From NCBI RefSeq assembly GCF_017642925.1, contig NZ_JAEPOL010000004.1, positions 124,001 through 188,000 of the forward strand: a stretch of 64,000 nucleotides of DNA, written 5' to 3'. The notes beneath the pieces were generated by a model. It was not told the DNA's origin. It saw only the letters and a list, made by a program, of their open reading frames with translations, and did not search any database. The DNA is from Maricaulis sp. (GTDB taxonomy: Bacteria > Pseudomonadota > Alphaproteobacteria > Caulobacterales > Maricaulaceae). Positions 53,083 through 61,080 of the stretch are shown in pieces. Position 1 is the stretch's first letter; each line of letters begins with the position of its first letter. A program made the translations under genes and the position numbers.

Positions 53083-56000
53083 ATGAAACGTCAGTTGTTG
53101 AGCGGTGCGGCTGCGACCGCGCTCGTCATGTCTTCCGCCATCTTCAGCCAAGGTGCCCTGGCCCAGGAAACGGCCAGCCAGGGCCCGGTCCAGGCGATGG
53201 GTGGGGACATCAATCCTTTTGGTGGCGACATCAACCCGTTCGGCGGGGACATCAATCCCTTTGGCGGCGACATCAACCCGTTCGGCGGGGACATCAATCC
53301 CTTTGGCGGCGACATCAATCCGTTCGGCGGGGACATCAATCCCTTTGGCGGCGACATCAACCCGTTCGGAGGGGACATCAATCCCTTTGGTGGCGACATC
53401 AACCCGTTCCAGGCTGCGCAGAGCCCGTACTACGGTTTCGTCAGCCCGTTCTGGGGGAATGTGAAGCCCTATTGGGGTGACATCAATCCCTTTGGCGGCG
53501 ACATCAATCCGTTCGGCGGGGACATCAATCCCTTTGGTGGCGATATCAACCCCTTCGGCGGGGACATCAATCCGTTCTGGGGTGACCTCTCGACCGTGGG
53601 CGGCGACATCAATCCCTTTGGTGGCGACATCAATCCGTTCTGGGAAACCGCCGGCGGTGTCTGGGGTGTGATGAATCTCGGCTGGGACCAGATCGATCCG
53701 GAAACCGGCGACTACCAGCCGATCGCCGACGGTCTCAATCTGATCTTCGACGAGGCGGAAAACGTCTTCGGCGAGGCCATCCAGAGCGCGACCGGAAAGT
53801 CGATGAACGAGGCTTTCCTCAACGCGCTGCTCGACGATTTCGGCATCGATCCGGCCGATCCGGCCTCTCTGGCGAGCATGGATGCCGCCGACCGGTCCGA
53901 GTTCTTCCTGACCTTCTACGACAATCTGATGTCCTATACCGGTATCGACCATGTCGATCACTGGATGGCCGCAACCAACTGGTACCCGGCGCTGTCGCAG
54001 ATGTATGGCGGCGGCGATCGCGTCCGCGTCGGCCTGATGGATTTCTCCACGCGGTCCGGCGACGGTTATTTCCAGCTCAGCCAGGGCGATTTCGGCTCGC
54101 GTGACTTCCATCACGGCGCCGCGGTCCGCAGCCTGATCAACGCACCGCTCGACGGCACCGGCGTGATGGGTGTTGCCCAGAATGCCGACCTGATCTCCTT
54201 CGACCCGTATGACGACACCCAGACCACCGACTGGGGCACGGTCGAGCTGGGCATGAGCTATCTCGCCCTGATGCAGACGGACATCGTCAACCTATCGATG
54301 GGCGTATCCGGCTGGACGCTGGCGCCGGAGTGGGAGCGTATCTTCACGAGCCCCTTCGTGCGCCTGTTCGGCGACGACACGCTCTTCGTGCTGGCCGCCG
54401 GCAATGACGGCGCTGCCCAGACGGTCGATGTGGACTGGACCGGCGTCAACGCCGTCGACAATCTTCTGATTGTCGGTTCCGTCGATCCGGGCGGCCATAT
54501 CTCCAGCTTCTCCAACCGTCCGGGCGATGCCTGCCTGACGGTGCGGGGCAGTTGCCAGCCCGGCCATCGCCTGATGGATCGTTTCCTGGTCGCTCCGGGC
54601 GAGCTGATCCTGGTCGATGATGGCGATGGCGGTGTGGTCCGCGTGTCCGGCACGTCCTTCGCCGCACCGCTCGTTTCCGGCGCCGCCGCGCTGGTCAAGG
54701 GGCATTGGGGCTGGCTGGAAGGCGCCGACCTTGCCGATGTCCTGCTGCAATCCGCCACCGATCTGGGCGATGAGGGTGTCGACGCCGTCTACGGCCACGG
54801 CCTTCTGAATGTGGCCGGTGCCATGGCGCCCATCGATGCCGGCGATCTCTATGTCATCGACCGCCGCGGCCGCCAGGTTTCCGCCAGCGACGTGATGATC
54901 GATGGCGGCCGCCTGCGTTTCCGCTACGGTTCCAGCGACACCGTCGTGCTGTTCGAGAACGTCAACGACACCTTCCGCGACTTCGAGATTTCGGTGGACG
55001 CGCTGACGGCGGGCTCCAGCCTGTCCGACAATGTCTCGAGCATCTATGCCGAGACCTATATCTACGAGCGCACCACCGGCAGCTCGGGTGCCAGCTTCAC
55101 CGATGCCGGCATGATGGACCGTCCGGTCCTGCGCCGCGGCAATCTGGAAGTCACCGCCTTTGCCGGTGCCACCGATCTGCAGGGCCGCGGCCTGTCGCGC
55201 GAGCTGGGCTTCCAGACCGGTCTGCGCTTTGCCGACCGCAGCACCGGCCGCGACGTCATGCTGGGCGTTGGCGAAGGGGCGCTCGCCCTGACAGGGAATG
55301 ACGGGTTCGGCCTGTTCTCGGATCATCGTCCGGAAACCGGCGGCGTAAACCCTGTCCTCGGCTTCGCATCGGGCGGTATCTTCGCCGCCAGCGGTTTCCA
55401 GCTCTCCGAACGGACGCGCCTGACGGTCGGTTCAACCATGAACCAGGAAGAGCGGACCTACCTCATCCCCGGCACGGGCGAGGAGCGGCCGCTGCATGAC
55501 GGTCTGGATGCCTATCAGGCGATGGCGCTTAACGTGGCGATCGAACACCGTCTGACGGATACGACCACCCTGCATGGTGCCGTGACGCAGCTGCACGAGA
55601 GCACCGGCCTTCTGGGGGCCCAGGGCACCGGACCGCTCGACTTCTCCGGCGGTGCCGACACCAGCGCCTTCTCGATGGGTGTGGACACCGCGCTTACGCC
55701 GCGCCTGCGGCTGAGCGCTTCGACCACGGCCGCCGTGACCCGTCAGACCGCGTTCGACAGCGGCCTGCTGGACCTTGACGACAATATCGTCTCGACCGCG
55801 GCGCAGATGAGCATCCAGTATTCCGGCATCGCCGGTGAGGCCGACGCCGTCCGCGTCAGCCTGATGCAGCCGCTGCATGTGGAGACGGGTTCCCTGCGTT
55901 ACACGGCGGCCCGTGTGACCGACCGGGAGACCGGAGCGCTGGGCTTTGACAGCCAGGTCTGGGAACTGGGCGGCGAGCGTCCGCTCTATACCGAATTCCT

Positions 56001-56130
56001 GTATTCCACGCCGCTGCCCGGCATCCTGGGCGAAGCCAGCCTGTTCGCCCGCCAGCAGGTCGCCGGCAATGCCTTCGACCGGGCCCGGAACGATCTGGCC
56101 GCCGGCGCCAGCTTCCGCATGCGTTTCTAG
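53083..56130 (+). CDS. S8 subtilisin-like autotransporter with heptapeptide repeats
   Basis: About 1015 residues. A signal peptide (KRQLLSGAAATALVMSSAIF) ends near ALAQ. From about residue 40 to 186 the chain is an unbroken array of 21 heptapeptides, 17 of them GGDINPF or WGDINPF. The S8 domain follows (about 290-590) with Asp320 (GLMDFS), His344 (HHGAAV), AAGND and Ser525 (GTSFAAP), so the triad is intact. The C-terminal 300 residues look like a beta-barrel and end in FRMRF, as in autotransporters. It is likely an outer-membrane or cell-surface protease. An ATG at 53077 is an alternative start. Confidence 0.85.
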   Translation: MKRQLLSGAAATALVMSSAIFSQGALAQETASQGPVQAMGGDINPFGGDINPFGGDINPFGGDINPFGGDINPFGGDINPFGGDINPFGGDINPFGGDINPFGGDINPFQAAQSPYYGFVSPFWGNVKPYWGDINPFGGDINPFGGDINPFGGDINPFGGDINPFWGDLSTVGGDINPFGGDINPFWETAGGVWGVMNLGWDQIDPETGDYQPIADGLNLIFDEAENVFGEAIQSATGKSMNEAFLNALLDDFGIDPADPASLASMDAADRSEFFLTFYDNLMSYTGIDHVDHWMAATNWYPALSQMYGGGDRVRVGLMDFSTRSGDGYFQLSQGDFGSRDFHHGAAVRSLINAPLDGTGVMGVAQNADLISFDPYDDTQTTDWGTVELGMSYLALMQTDIVNLSMGVSGWTLAPEWERIFTSPFVRLFGDDTLFVLAAGNDGAAQTVDVDWTGVNAVDNLLIVGSVDPGGHISSFSNRPGDACLTVRGSCQPGHRLMDRFLVAPGELILVDDGDGGVVRVSGTSFAAPLVSGAAALVKGHWGWLEGADLADVLLQSATDLGDEGVDAVYGHGLLNVAGAMAPIDAGDLYVIDRRGRQVSASDVMIDGGRLRFRYGSSDTVVLFENVNDTFRDFEISVDALTAGSSLSDNVSSIYAETYIYERTTGSSGASFTDAGMMDRPVLRRGNLEVTAFAGATDLQGRGLSRELGFQTGLRFADRSTGRDVMLGVGEGALALTGNDGFGLFSDHRPETGGVNPVLGFASGGIFAASGFQLSERTRLTVGSTMNQEERTYLIPGTGEERPLHDGLDAYQAMALNVAIEHRLTDTTTLHGAVTQLHESTGLLGAQGTGPLDFSGGADTSAFSMGVDTALTPRLRLSASTTAAVTRQTAFDSGLLDLDDNIVSTAAQMSIQYSGIAGEADAVRVSLMQPLHVETGSLRYTAARVTDRETGALGFDSQVWELGGERPLYTEFLYSTPLPGILGEASLFARQQVAGNAFDRARNDLAAGASFRMRF
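53200..53640 (+). repeat. 21 x 21-base coding tandem repeat (GGDINPF array)
   Basis: The first ten units (53200-53409) are nearly identical. Units eleven to thirteen are degenerate (QAAQSPY, YGFVSPF, WGNVKPY). Unit fourteen is WGDINPF, four exact units follow, then WGDLSTV, and two exact units close the array. At DNA level the first units alternate between two codon spellings (GGGGACATCAATCC... and GGCGACATCAA...CCG), giving a higher 42-base period. Confidence 0.95.
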
Positions 56131-56178
56131 AGACGGCCTCCGCCCACCGGCGGACGTGATTTGCAATACAAATCAAGG

Positions 56179-56204
56179 CCCTTTCGCAATCGCGAAGGGG
56201 TTTT
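56179..56204 (+). terminator. Terminator after the S8 autotransporter
   Basis: CCCTTTCGC (56179-56187) pairs with GCGAAGGGG (56192-56200), with one G-U pair, followed by TTTT. Confidence 0.75.
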
Positions 56205-56275
56205 GGTTTATATTAACTTGCATGCCCTAACTTCCGGCGTGGTGGACCTGCCGAGTTGGGGAGGCAAGTGAGTCA

Positions 56276-58876
56276 ATGCAGCGGCTAATCCTGGCGATGG
56301 CGGGCGTGTGTCTGCTGCTCGGGGCAGTGTGCGGACCTGCGTTCGGTCATATCCGCACGGACGATGTGCCGCCGGCAAACAGCTATCGTCAGGCCGTTGA
56401 ATCGGCCCAGGCGGTCATGATGGCCTCGCCGCAGGAAGCGCTCGAACGCGCCCGCACGGCCGAAGCCTTGATCCCCACCATCACCGATTTCACCGATCCG
56501 GCGACGGCCCAGGCAACGGTCTGGTGGCTCCAGGCCGAAGCCCTTCTGCGCCTGGCCCGGTTCGAGGACGCCCTGCCCGTCGCCGAACGCGCGCTCGAGG
56601 CGCTGGGCCAGAACCCGCCCAGCAGCAAACTTCACGCGGATATCCTCACCGCGCTCGGCCGCATCAACAAGATGCTGGGCGGCCATGGCGAGGCGCTGGA
56701 AAACTACCAGAATGCCTATGACATCTACCGCGATATCGGCGAGCCGCGCAGCGAATCCATCACCCTGCAGGGCATTGCCTCGCTCTATACCGATGCGCGC
56801 CAGTACGAGCGCGCGGTCGAGTATTTCCGTCACGCCCTGGAACGCTATCAGGACCCGGCGCTCGGCCTGTCGGCCAACAATAATATCGCCAATGCGCTGA
56901 CCCAGCTGGAACGTTACGACGAGGCGGAACTGGCCTTCGAAGCGGCGCTGACCCTCGCGCGCGACATGGAGAGCGCGTCGCTGGAGGCCCGCATCCTCGA
57001 AAACCTGGCGATCATGCAGACCGAGGCCGGGCATTATGACGATGCCACCGCCAGTATCGACCTGGCCTTCGAACGTGTCAGCGACATGCCGGATCTGGAG
57101 TGGACACGCTTCTTCTGGGGCGTGCGTTCCGAGATCGCCTATGCGCGCGGCGACATCTCGACCGCGATCGACCACATGGAACGCGTGTTCGAAGGACGCG
57201 ACCTGACCACGACCACGCAGGCCTACATCACCTATCACGAGATGGCGGCCCAGCTGTATGAGTCCGAAGGCGACTGGCGTCAGGCGATGGCGCATCTGCG
57301 CGCTTTCAAGCGCCTCGATGACGACCGCGCGGAATTCGCCGCCTCCGCCAATACGGCCCTGATCAATGCGCAGTTCGACTTCGCCATCCAGGAAATGGAA
57401 ATCGACCGGCTGCGGATCGAAGGCCTGCAGCGCGAGCTCGCCCTGCAGAGCTCGCGGGCCAGCCAGCGCGTGATCGTCGCGACCGCGGCACTGGCCCTGG
57501 TGCTGATGCTGCTGATCGTCGCCGTTGTACGCCAGCGCTCGGCCAAGGAGCGCGCCCGCATCCTGGCCCGCACGCTGTACGAGGATTCCCAGACCGGCCT
57601 GCCGTCGCGCGCCGCGCTCGAGCGCAGCCTGGAAGAGCGGGCCGTGCGTTCGGACGTGCCGCCGAATGTCATCGCCCTGCAGCTCAATCGCCGCAAGCAT
57701 CTGGAGAGCGTGCTGGGCTTTGGCAAATTCGCCGAGATCCAGGCCCGCATGGCCGCCCGCCTGCGCGAGATCGAACCGGTCGACACGGTCTACAGCATCT
57801 CGCCCGGCATGCTGGGCATTCTGGCGACCTGCCGTACGGCCGACGACGCACTGGCGCTGGCCCGTGCCTGTGTGGAACGGCTGGCCGAGCCCGTCCGGAT
57901 TGCAGACCTGGATATCGATGTCTCCGTCCGCGGCGGTGTCGGGATCGGCGACGATCCGGAATTGTGCATCCGCCACGCCACGATCGCCGTGCACCAGGCG
58001 CAGCAGCATCGCGAGGCCGCAGCCCTGTTCGACGCCGGCCAGTACGGCGATCCGTCGCGCAATCTCACCCTGATGACCCGCATGCTCCAGGCGACCCGGT
58101 CGGGCGATATGAGCATGCACTACCAGCCCAAGCTCAACCTGCGCACCGGCCGCTACCAGTCCGCCGAAGCGCTGTGCCGCTGGTTCGATCCGCAGCAGGG
58201 CTTCATTCCGCCGGCGGCCTTTATCCACCAGGCCGAGGAGATGGGGCATATCCGCGCGCTCACCGAATGGGCCATCCAGCGGGTGATCGACGACCAGCGC
58301 CGCTTTGCCGAAGCCGGTCACGATATCTGCATTGCGACCAATATTTCCGGCGCGCTCGTCTGCGATACCGACTTCGTCAATATCGCCCTCGACCTGATCA
58401 GGACCGCCGCCGGCCGGATCACGTTCGAGATCACGGAAACCGCCGTGATGGACGATCCGGAACTGGCCATCGCCAACCTCAATCGCATCAACGAGGCGGG
58501 CGTGCGGCTGTCGATCGACGATTATGGTTCGGGCCTGTCCTCGCTGGCCTATCTGCGCACACTGCCGGCGCGCGAGCTGAAGCTCGACCGGGCCTTCGTG
58601 CAGCATGTGGCGACCTCTGAACGCGACCGCATGGTGGTGAAGTCCACCGTCGACCTCGCGCACAATCTGGGTCTCGACCTCGTCGCCGAAGGTGTCGAAG
58701 ACGAAGCCGGCCTGGCGATCGTGAAACTGCTGGGCTGCGACTGGGCGCAGGGCTTCGGCCTGTCCAAGCCGCTGCCGGTGCCGGAACTGGTGGCCTTCCT
58801 CGACGCGGCCAAGGCGGCGGGAGCCGTCAACCTGCCGGCCCCCACCTTCACCCCGCGCCAGATCGGCACGCGTTAG
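56276..58876 (+). CDS. TPR/EAL cyclic-di-GMP phosphodiesterase, membrane bound
   Basis: An 866-residue protein with a signal peptide (LILAMAGVCLLLGAVCGPAFG), then about 350 residues of TPR-like helices (EALENYQNAYDIYRDIGE, RAVEYFRHALERY, EAELAFEAALTLARDM), a membrane helix near 400-422, a degenerate GGDEF-like domain without the GGDEF motif, and a complete EAL domain: MHYQPKLNLRTG with SAEALCRW near residue 631, NISGAL, FEITETAVMDD, SIDDYGSGLSSLAYL with ELKLDRAFV, and VAEGVED. It should hydrolyse c-di-GMP, with periplasmic TPRs sensing some partner. Confidence 0.9.
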   Translation: MQRLILAMAGVCLLLGAVCGPAFGHIRTDDVPPANSYRQAVESAQAVMMASPQEALERARTAEALIPTITDFTDPATAQATVWWLQAEALLRLARFEDALPVAERALEALGQNPPSSKLHADILTALGRINKMLGGHGEALENYQNAYDIYRDIGEPRSESITLQGIASLYTDARQYERAVEYFRHALERYQDPALGLSANNNIANALTQLERYDEAELAFEAALTLARDMESASLEARILENLAIMQTEAGHYDDATASIDLAFERVSDMPDLEWTRFFWGVRSEIAYARGDISTAIDHMERVFEGRDLTTTTQAYITYHEMAAQLYESEGDWRQAMAHLRAFKRLDDDRAEFAASANTALINAQFDFAIQEMEIDRLRIEGLQRELALQSSRASQRVIVATAALALVLMLLIVAVVRQRSAKERARILARTLYEDSQTGLPSRAALERSLEERAVRSDVPPNVIALQLNRRKHLESVLGFGKFAEIQARMAARLREIEPVDTVYSISPGMLGILATCRTADDALALARACVERLAEPVRIADLDIDVSVRGGVGIGDDPELCIRHATIAVHQAQQHREAAALFDAGQYGDPSRNLTLMTRMLQATRSGDMSMHYQPKLNLRTGRYQSAEALCRWFDPQQGFIPPAAFIHQAEEMGHIRALTEWAIQRVIDDQRRFAEAGHDICIATNISGALVCDTDFVNIALDLIRTAAGRITFEITETAVMDDPELAIANLNRINEAGVRLSIDDYGSGLSSLAYLRTLPARELKLDRAFVQHVATSERDRMVVKSTVDLAHNLGLDLVAEGVEDEAGLAIVKLLGCDWAQGFGLSKPLPVPELVAFLDAAKAAGAVNLPAPTFTPRQIGTR

Positions 58877-60961
58877 TTACGCACCGTCGTCCTCGTCATC
58901 GGGATCGACCGGTAGGGGCTGCCACTCATAGGCCTCGCGTCCCAGATGCCGGGCATACCAGTCCAGTTCGGCATTGATGCGGAACAGGCGGTGCGACAGG
59001 TCCGAGAAGGAATGCCCCTCGCCCGGCGCCAGGTAGAGCCGCGTCTCGACACCCAGATTGCGCAGCGCCTGGTAGAGCATGATCGATTGTGACGGGTGCA
59101 CCCGTTCGTCATCCTCACCGGCAAAGATCAGGGTCGGTGTGGTGACGCGGTAGAGATCCCGCAACAGGGATTGCGGCTGGAACACGGTTTCCAGCGCCCC
59201 CTCGGCCCAGGCATCGGCTCCGAACAGCAGACGGCGCGCCTGGCGGGTATCGCTGGTGAGGTGGTGCACCGCCCAGTCGACAGCCCCGGCCCCGGACGAG
59301 GCTGCACGGAAACGGTCGGTCGTGGTGATCAGCCGGTTGGTCATGTGACCGCCGGCGCTCCAGCCCGACATGATCAGCTGATCCGGATCGGCACGCCCCG
59401 TCTCGACGAGATAATCGACCCCGCTCATCACATCGCGGTCGGCATGGGCGAAATAGGTGCCGTGCATGGCCTGCATGAAGGCATCGCCATAGCCGGTGCC
59501 GCCGCGATAATTCACCCACAGCACGCCATAGCCCTGCCCCGTCATGACCGGCACATAGCGGCCCCATTTCCACATGCCGAACTCGTCGGCCGAACGCGGC
59601 CCGCCATGGGCCTGCACCACCAGCGGCGGCGGACCGTCGCCGGTATGGACCAGCGGCGGGAAGTAGAAACCCTCGATCACCTGGCCGTCATGACTGTTCC
59701 AGCGGATCAGCTGCTGCTCGGGCAGGTGATAGGGCGCGACGATGGCCGCGCCGATCGTCGTCAGGCGGGTTTCCGCACCGTCGGCCGTGATCCGCCAGAG
59801 ATCGCCATTCGTCGCCGGCGTTTCGAACAGGGCGACGGCATTGCCCGCCGCATCCAGCGACCAGTCGGCCAGGTGCCGGTCGTGCAGCGACAGCGCCGTC
59901 ACCTCGCCGCTTTCCGCATCGATCCGCACCAGGCCGGAGCGCACACCGGCCTGCACCGCCATGACCAGGGTCTCGCCATCGGGCAGCCAGGCCATGCCGT
60001 CGACTTCGAAATCGAACCCCTCGGTCAGGATCCGGCTCTCATTGGTCTCCAGATCGATGACGACGAGATTGTTCTGCACATAGTCGAGCCCGGCGCCGCT
60101 GACGCGGGCCTTGTAGGCAATCCGCCGGCCATCGGGCGACAGGCGGGCATTGCTTTCCATCCAGTTGTTGGCGGTGATGCGGCGGAACTGGCCGCCCGGT
60201 TCGGGCGTCTCGCTGATCCAGAGTTCGCTGTCATAGGCGGAGTCCAGATCGGCGGCCGGCGCGATGCGGATCAGCACGGCACCGCTGGCGGCGACATCAT
60301 AGCTGCGCACCGACCAGTCGCCCTGCGTCATGCGCTGGCGCGCACCGCTGTCCACATCGACCCGCCAGAGATGACGGTGACGCGTGGTCTCGAAATAGGG
60401 CTCGATCAGCTCGACCCGGTCACGCCGGTCGCGCTGCTCGTCGCTGAGATCGTCGGTCGCCAGGTAGTAGATGAACTGCCCGTCCGGCGACCAGGACATG
60501 CTCTGCACAGCGGTGGGGTGGCGGGTCAGCCGGCGCAGATCGCTGCCATCGGCATTGGCCAGGAAGACCTCGTCTTCCTTGCGCCCCTCCGGCGGCTGGT
60601 CCGCCGCCAGCATCCGGCCATCGGGCGAGAAGGCCACCGTATCCGCTTCGTCGAAGCCGGACAGATAGCTCAGCTGGCCGGAGGCGATATCGAGAACCCA
60701 GTAACGGTCGGCGCGTTCGTCCTCGGCCCAGTCGGCATGGGTCATTGTGACAATGGCGCGCTGACCGTCATCGGCCAGCGAGACTTCGCTGATATGGCGA
60801 AGCGCCACCATCTCGACCGGTGTCATATACCGGTCGGCCGCCGGGATTTCCGGCCGGGCTGCGAGCGTTGCAGGCAGCGGGTCTTCGGCGAAGGCCGGGT
60901 GCAGGGATGCGCTCGCAGCCAGCATCGCGGCCACGGCGGAAAAAGCAAAATGACGGAACAT
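58877..60961 (-). CDS. S9 family prolyl oligopeptidase-like peptidase
   Basis: A 694-residue exported peptidase with a signal peptide (FRHFAFSAVAAMLAASASLHPAFA). The N-terminal two thirds are a WD40-like beta propeller (VAFSPDGRMLAAD, SMSWSPDGQFIYYLAT, MAWLPDGETLVMAV). The C-terminal alpha/beta hydrolase has the nucleophile GWSAGG, the acid FAGEDDERV and the His in GEGHSFSD. It cleaves short peptides. The TonB-dependent receptor gene stands 119 bases upstream on the same strand, so the two may be expressed together. Confidence 0.92.
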   Translation of the reverse strand: MFRHFAFSAVAAMLAASASLHPAFAEDPLPATLAARPEIPAADRYMTPVEMVALRHISEVSLADDGQRAIVTMTHADWAEDERADRYWVLDIASGQLSYLSGFDEADTVAFSPDGRMLAADQPPEGRKEDEVFLANADGSDLRRLTRHPTAVQSMSWSPDGQFIYYLATDDLSDEQRDRRDRVELIEPYFETTRHRHLWRVDVDSGARQRMTQGDWSVRSYDVAASGAVLIRIAPAADLDSAYDSELWISETPEPGGQFRRITANNWMESNARLSPDGRRIAYKARVSGAGLDYVQNNLVVIDLETNESRILTEGFDFEVDGMAWLPDGETLVMAVQAGVRSGLVRIDAESGEVTALSLHDRHLADWSLDAAGNAVALFETPATNGDLWRITADGAETRLTTIGAAIVAPYHLPEQQLIRWNSHDGQVIEGFYFPPLVHTGDGPPPLVVQAHGGPRSADEFGMWKWGRYVPVMTGQGYGVLWVNYRGGTGYGDAFMQAMHGTYFAHADRDVMSGVDYLVETGRADPDQLIMSGWSAGGHMTNRLITTTDRFRAASSGAGAVDWAVHHLTSDTRQARRLLFGADAWAEGALETVFQPQSLLRDLYRVTTPTLIFAGEDDERVHPSQSIMLYQALRNLGVETRLYLAPGEGHSFSDLSHRLFRINAELDWYARHLGREAYEWQPLPVDPDDEDDGA

Positions 60962-61015
60962 GGTATCCTCGCGACGCCTTGCCGGCGCCGTCCAGTCAAA
61001 GCGTTGGAAGAGTGC

Positions 61016-61056
61016 CCGGCACCCGGCCCTGCCATAAAGACAGGACAGGGTGCCGG
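61016..61056 (-). terminator. Hairpin between the TonB-dependent receptor and the S9 peptidase
   Basis: CCGGCACCC (61016-61024) pairs with GGGTGCCGG (61048-61056), with a further inner pairing. No T run follows, so it may attenuate rather than end transcription, or protect the receptor mRNA. Confidence 0.4.
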
Positions 61057-61080
61057 ACCCAATCGTCTCGGAGGATGAGA

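Noticed and set aside
53091-53402. Repetitive MSPPKGL/MSPPNGL frame on the - strand
   Set aside because: It is the reverse reading of the 21-base repeats and has no ribosome-binding site or other coding sign.
53200-53640. Possible CRISPR array
   Set aside because: The units abut with no unique spacers, stay in frame and encode a heptapeptide; this is a coding repeat.
57540-58070. Active diguanylate cyclase domain
   Set aside because: The GGDEF motif and metal-binding residues are absent; only a degenerate fold remains ahead of the EAL domain.
56285-58663. 792-codon open frame on the - strand
   Set aside because: Antisense to the TPR/EAL protein; no motif.
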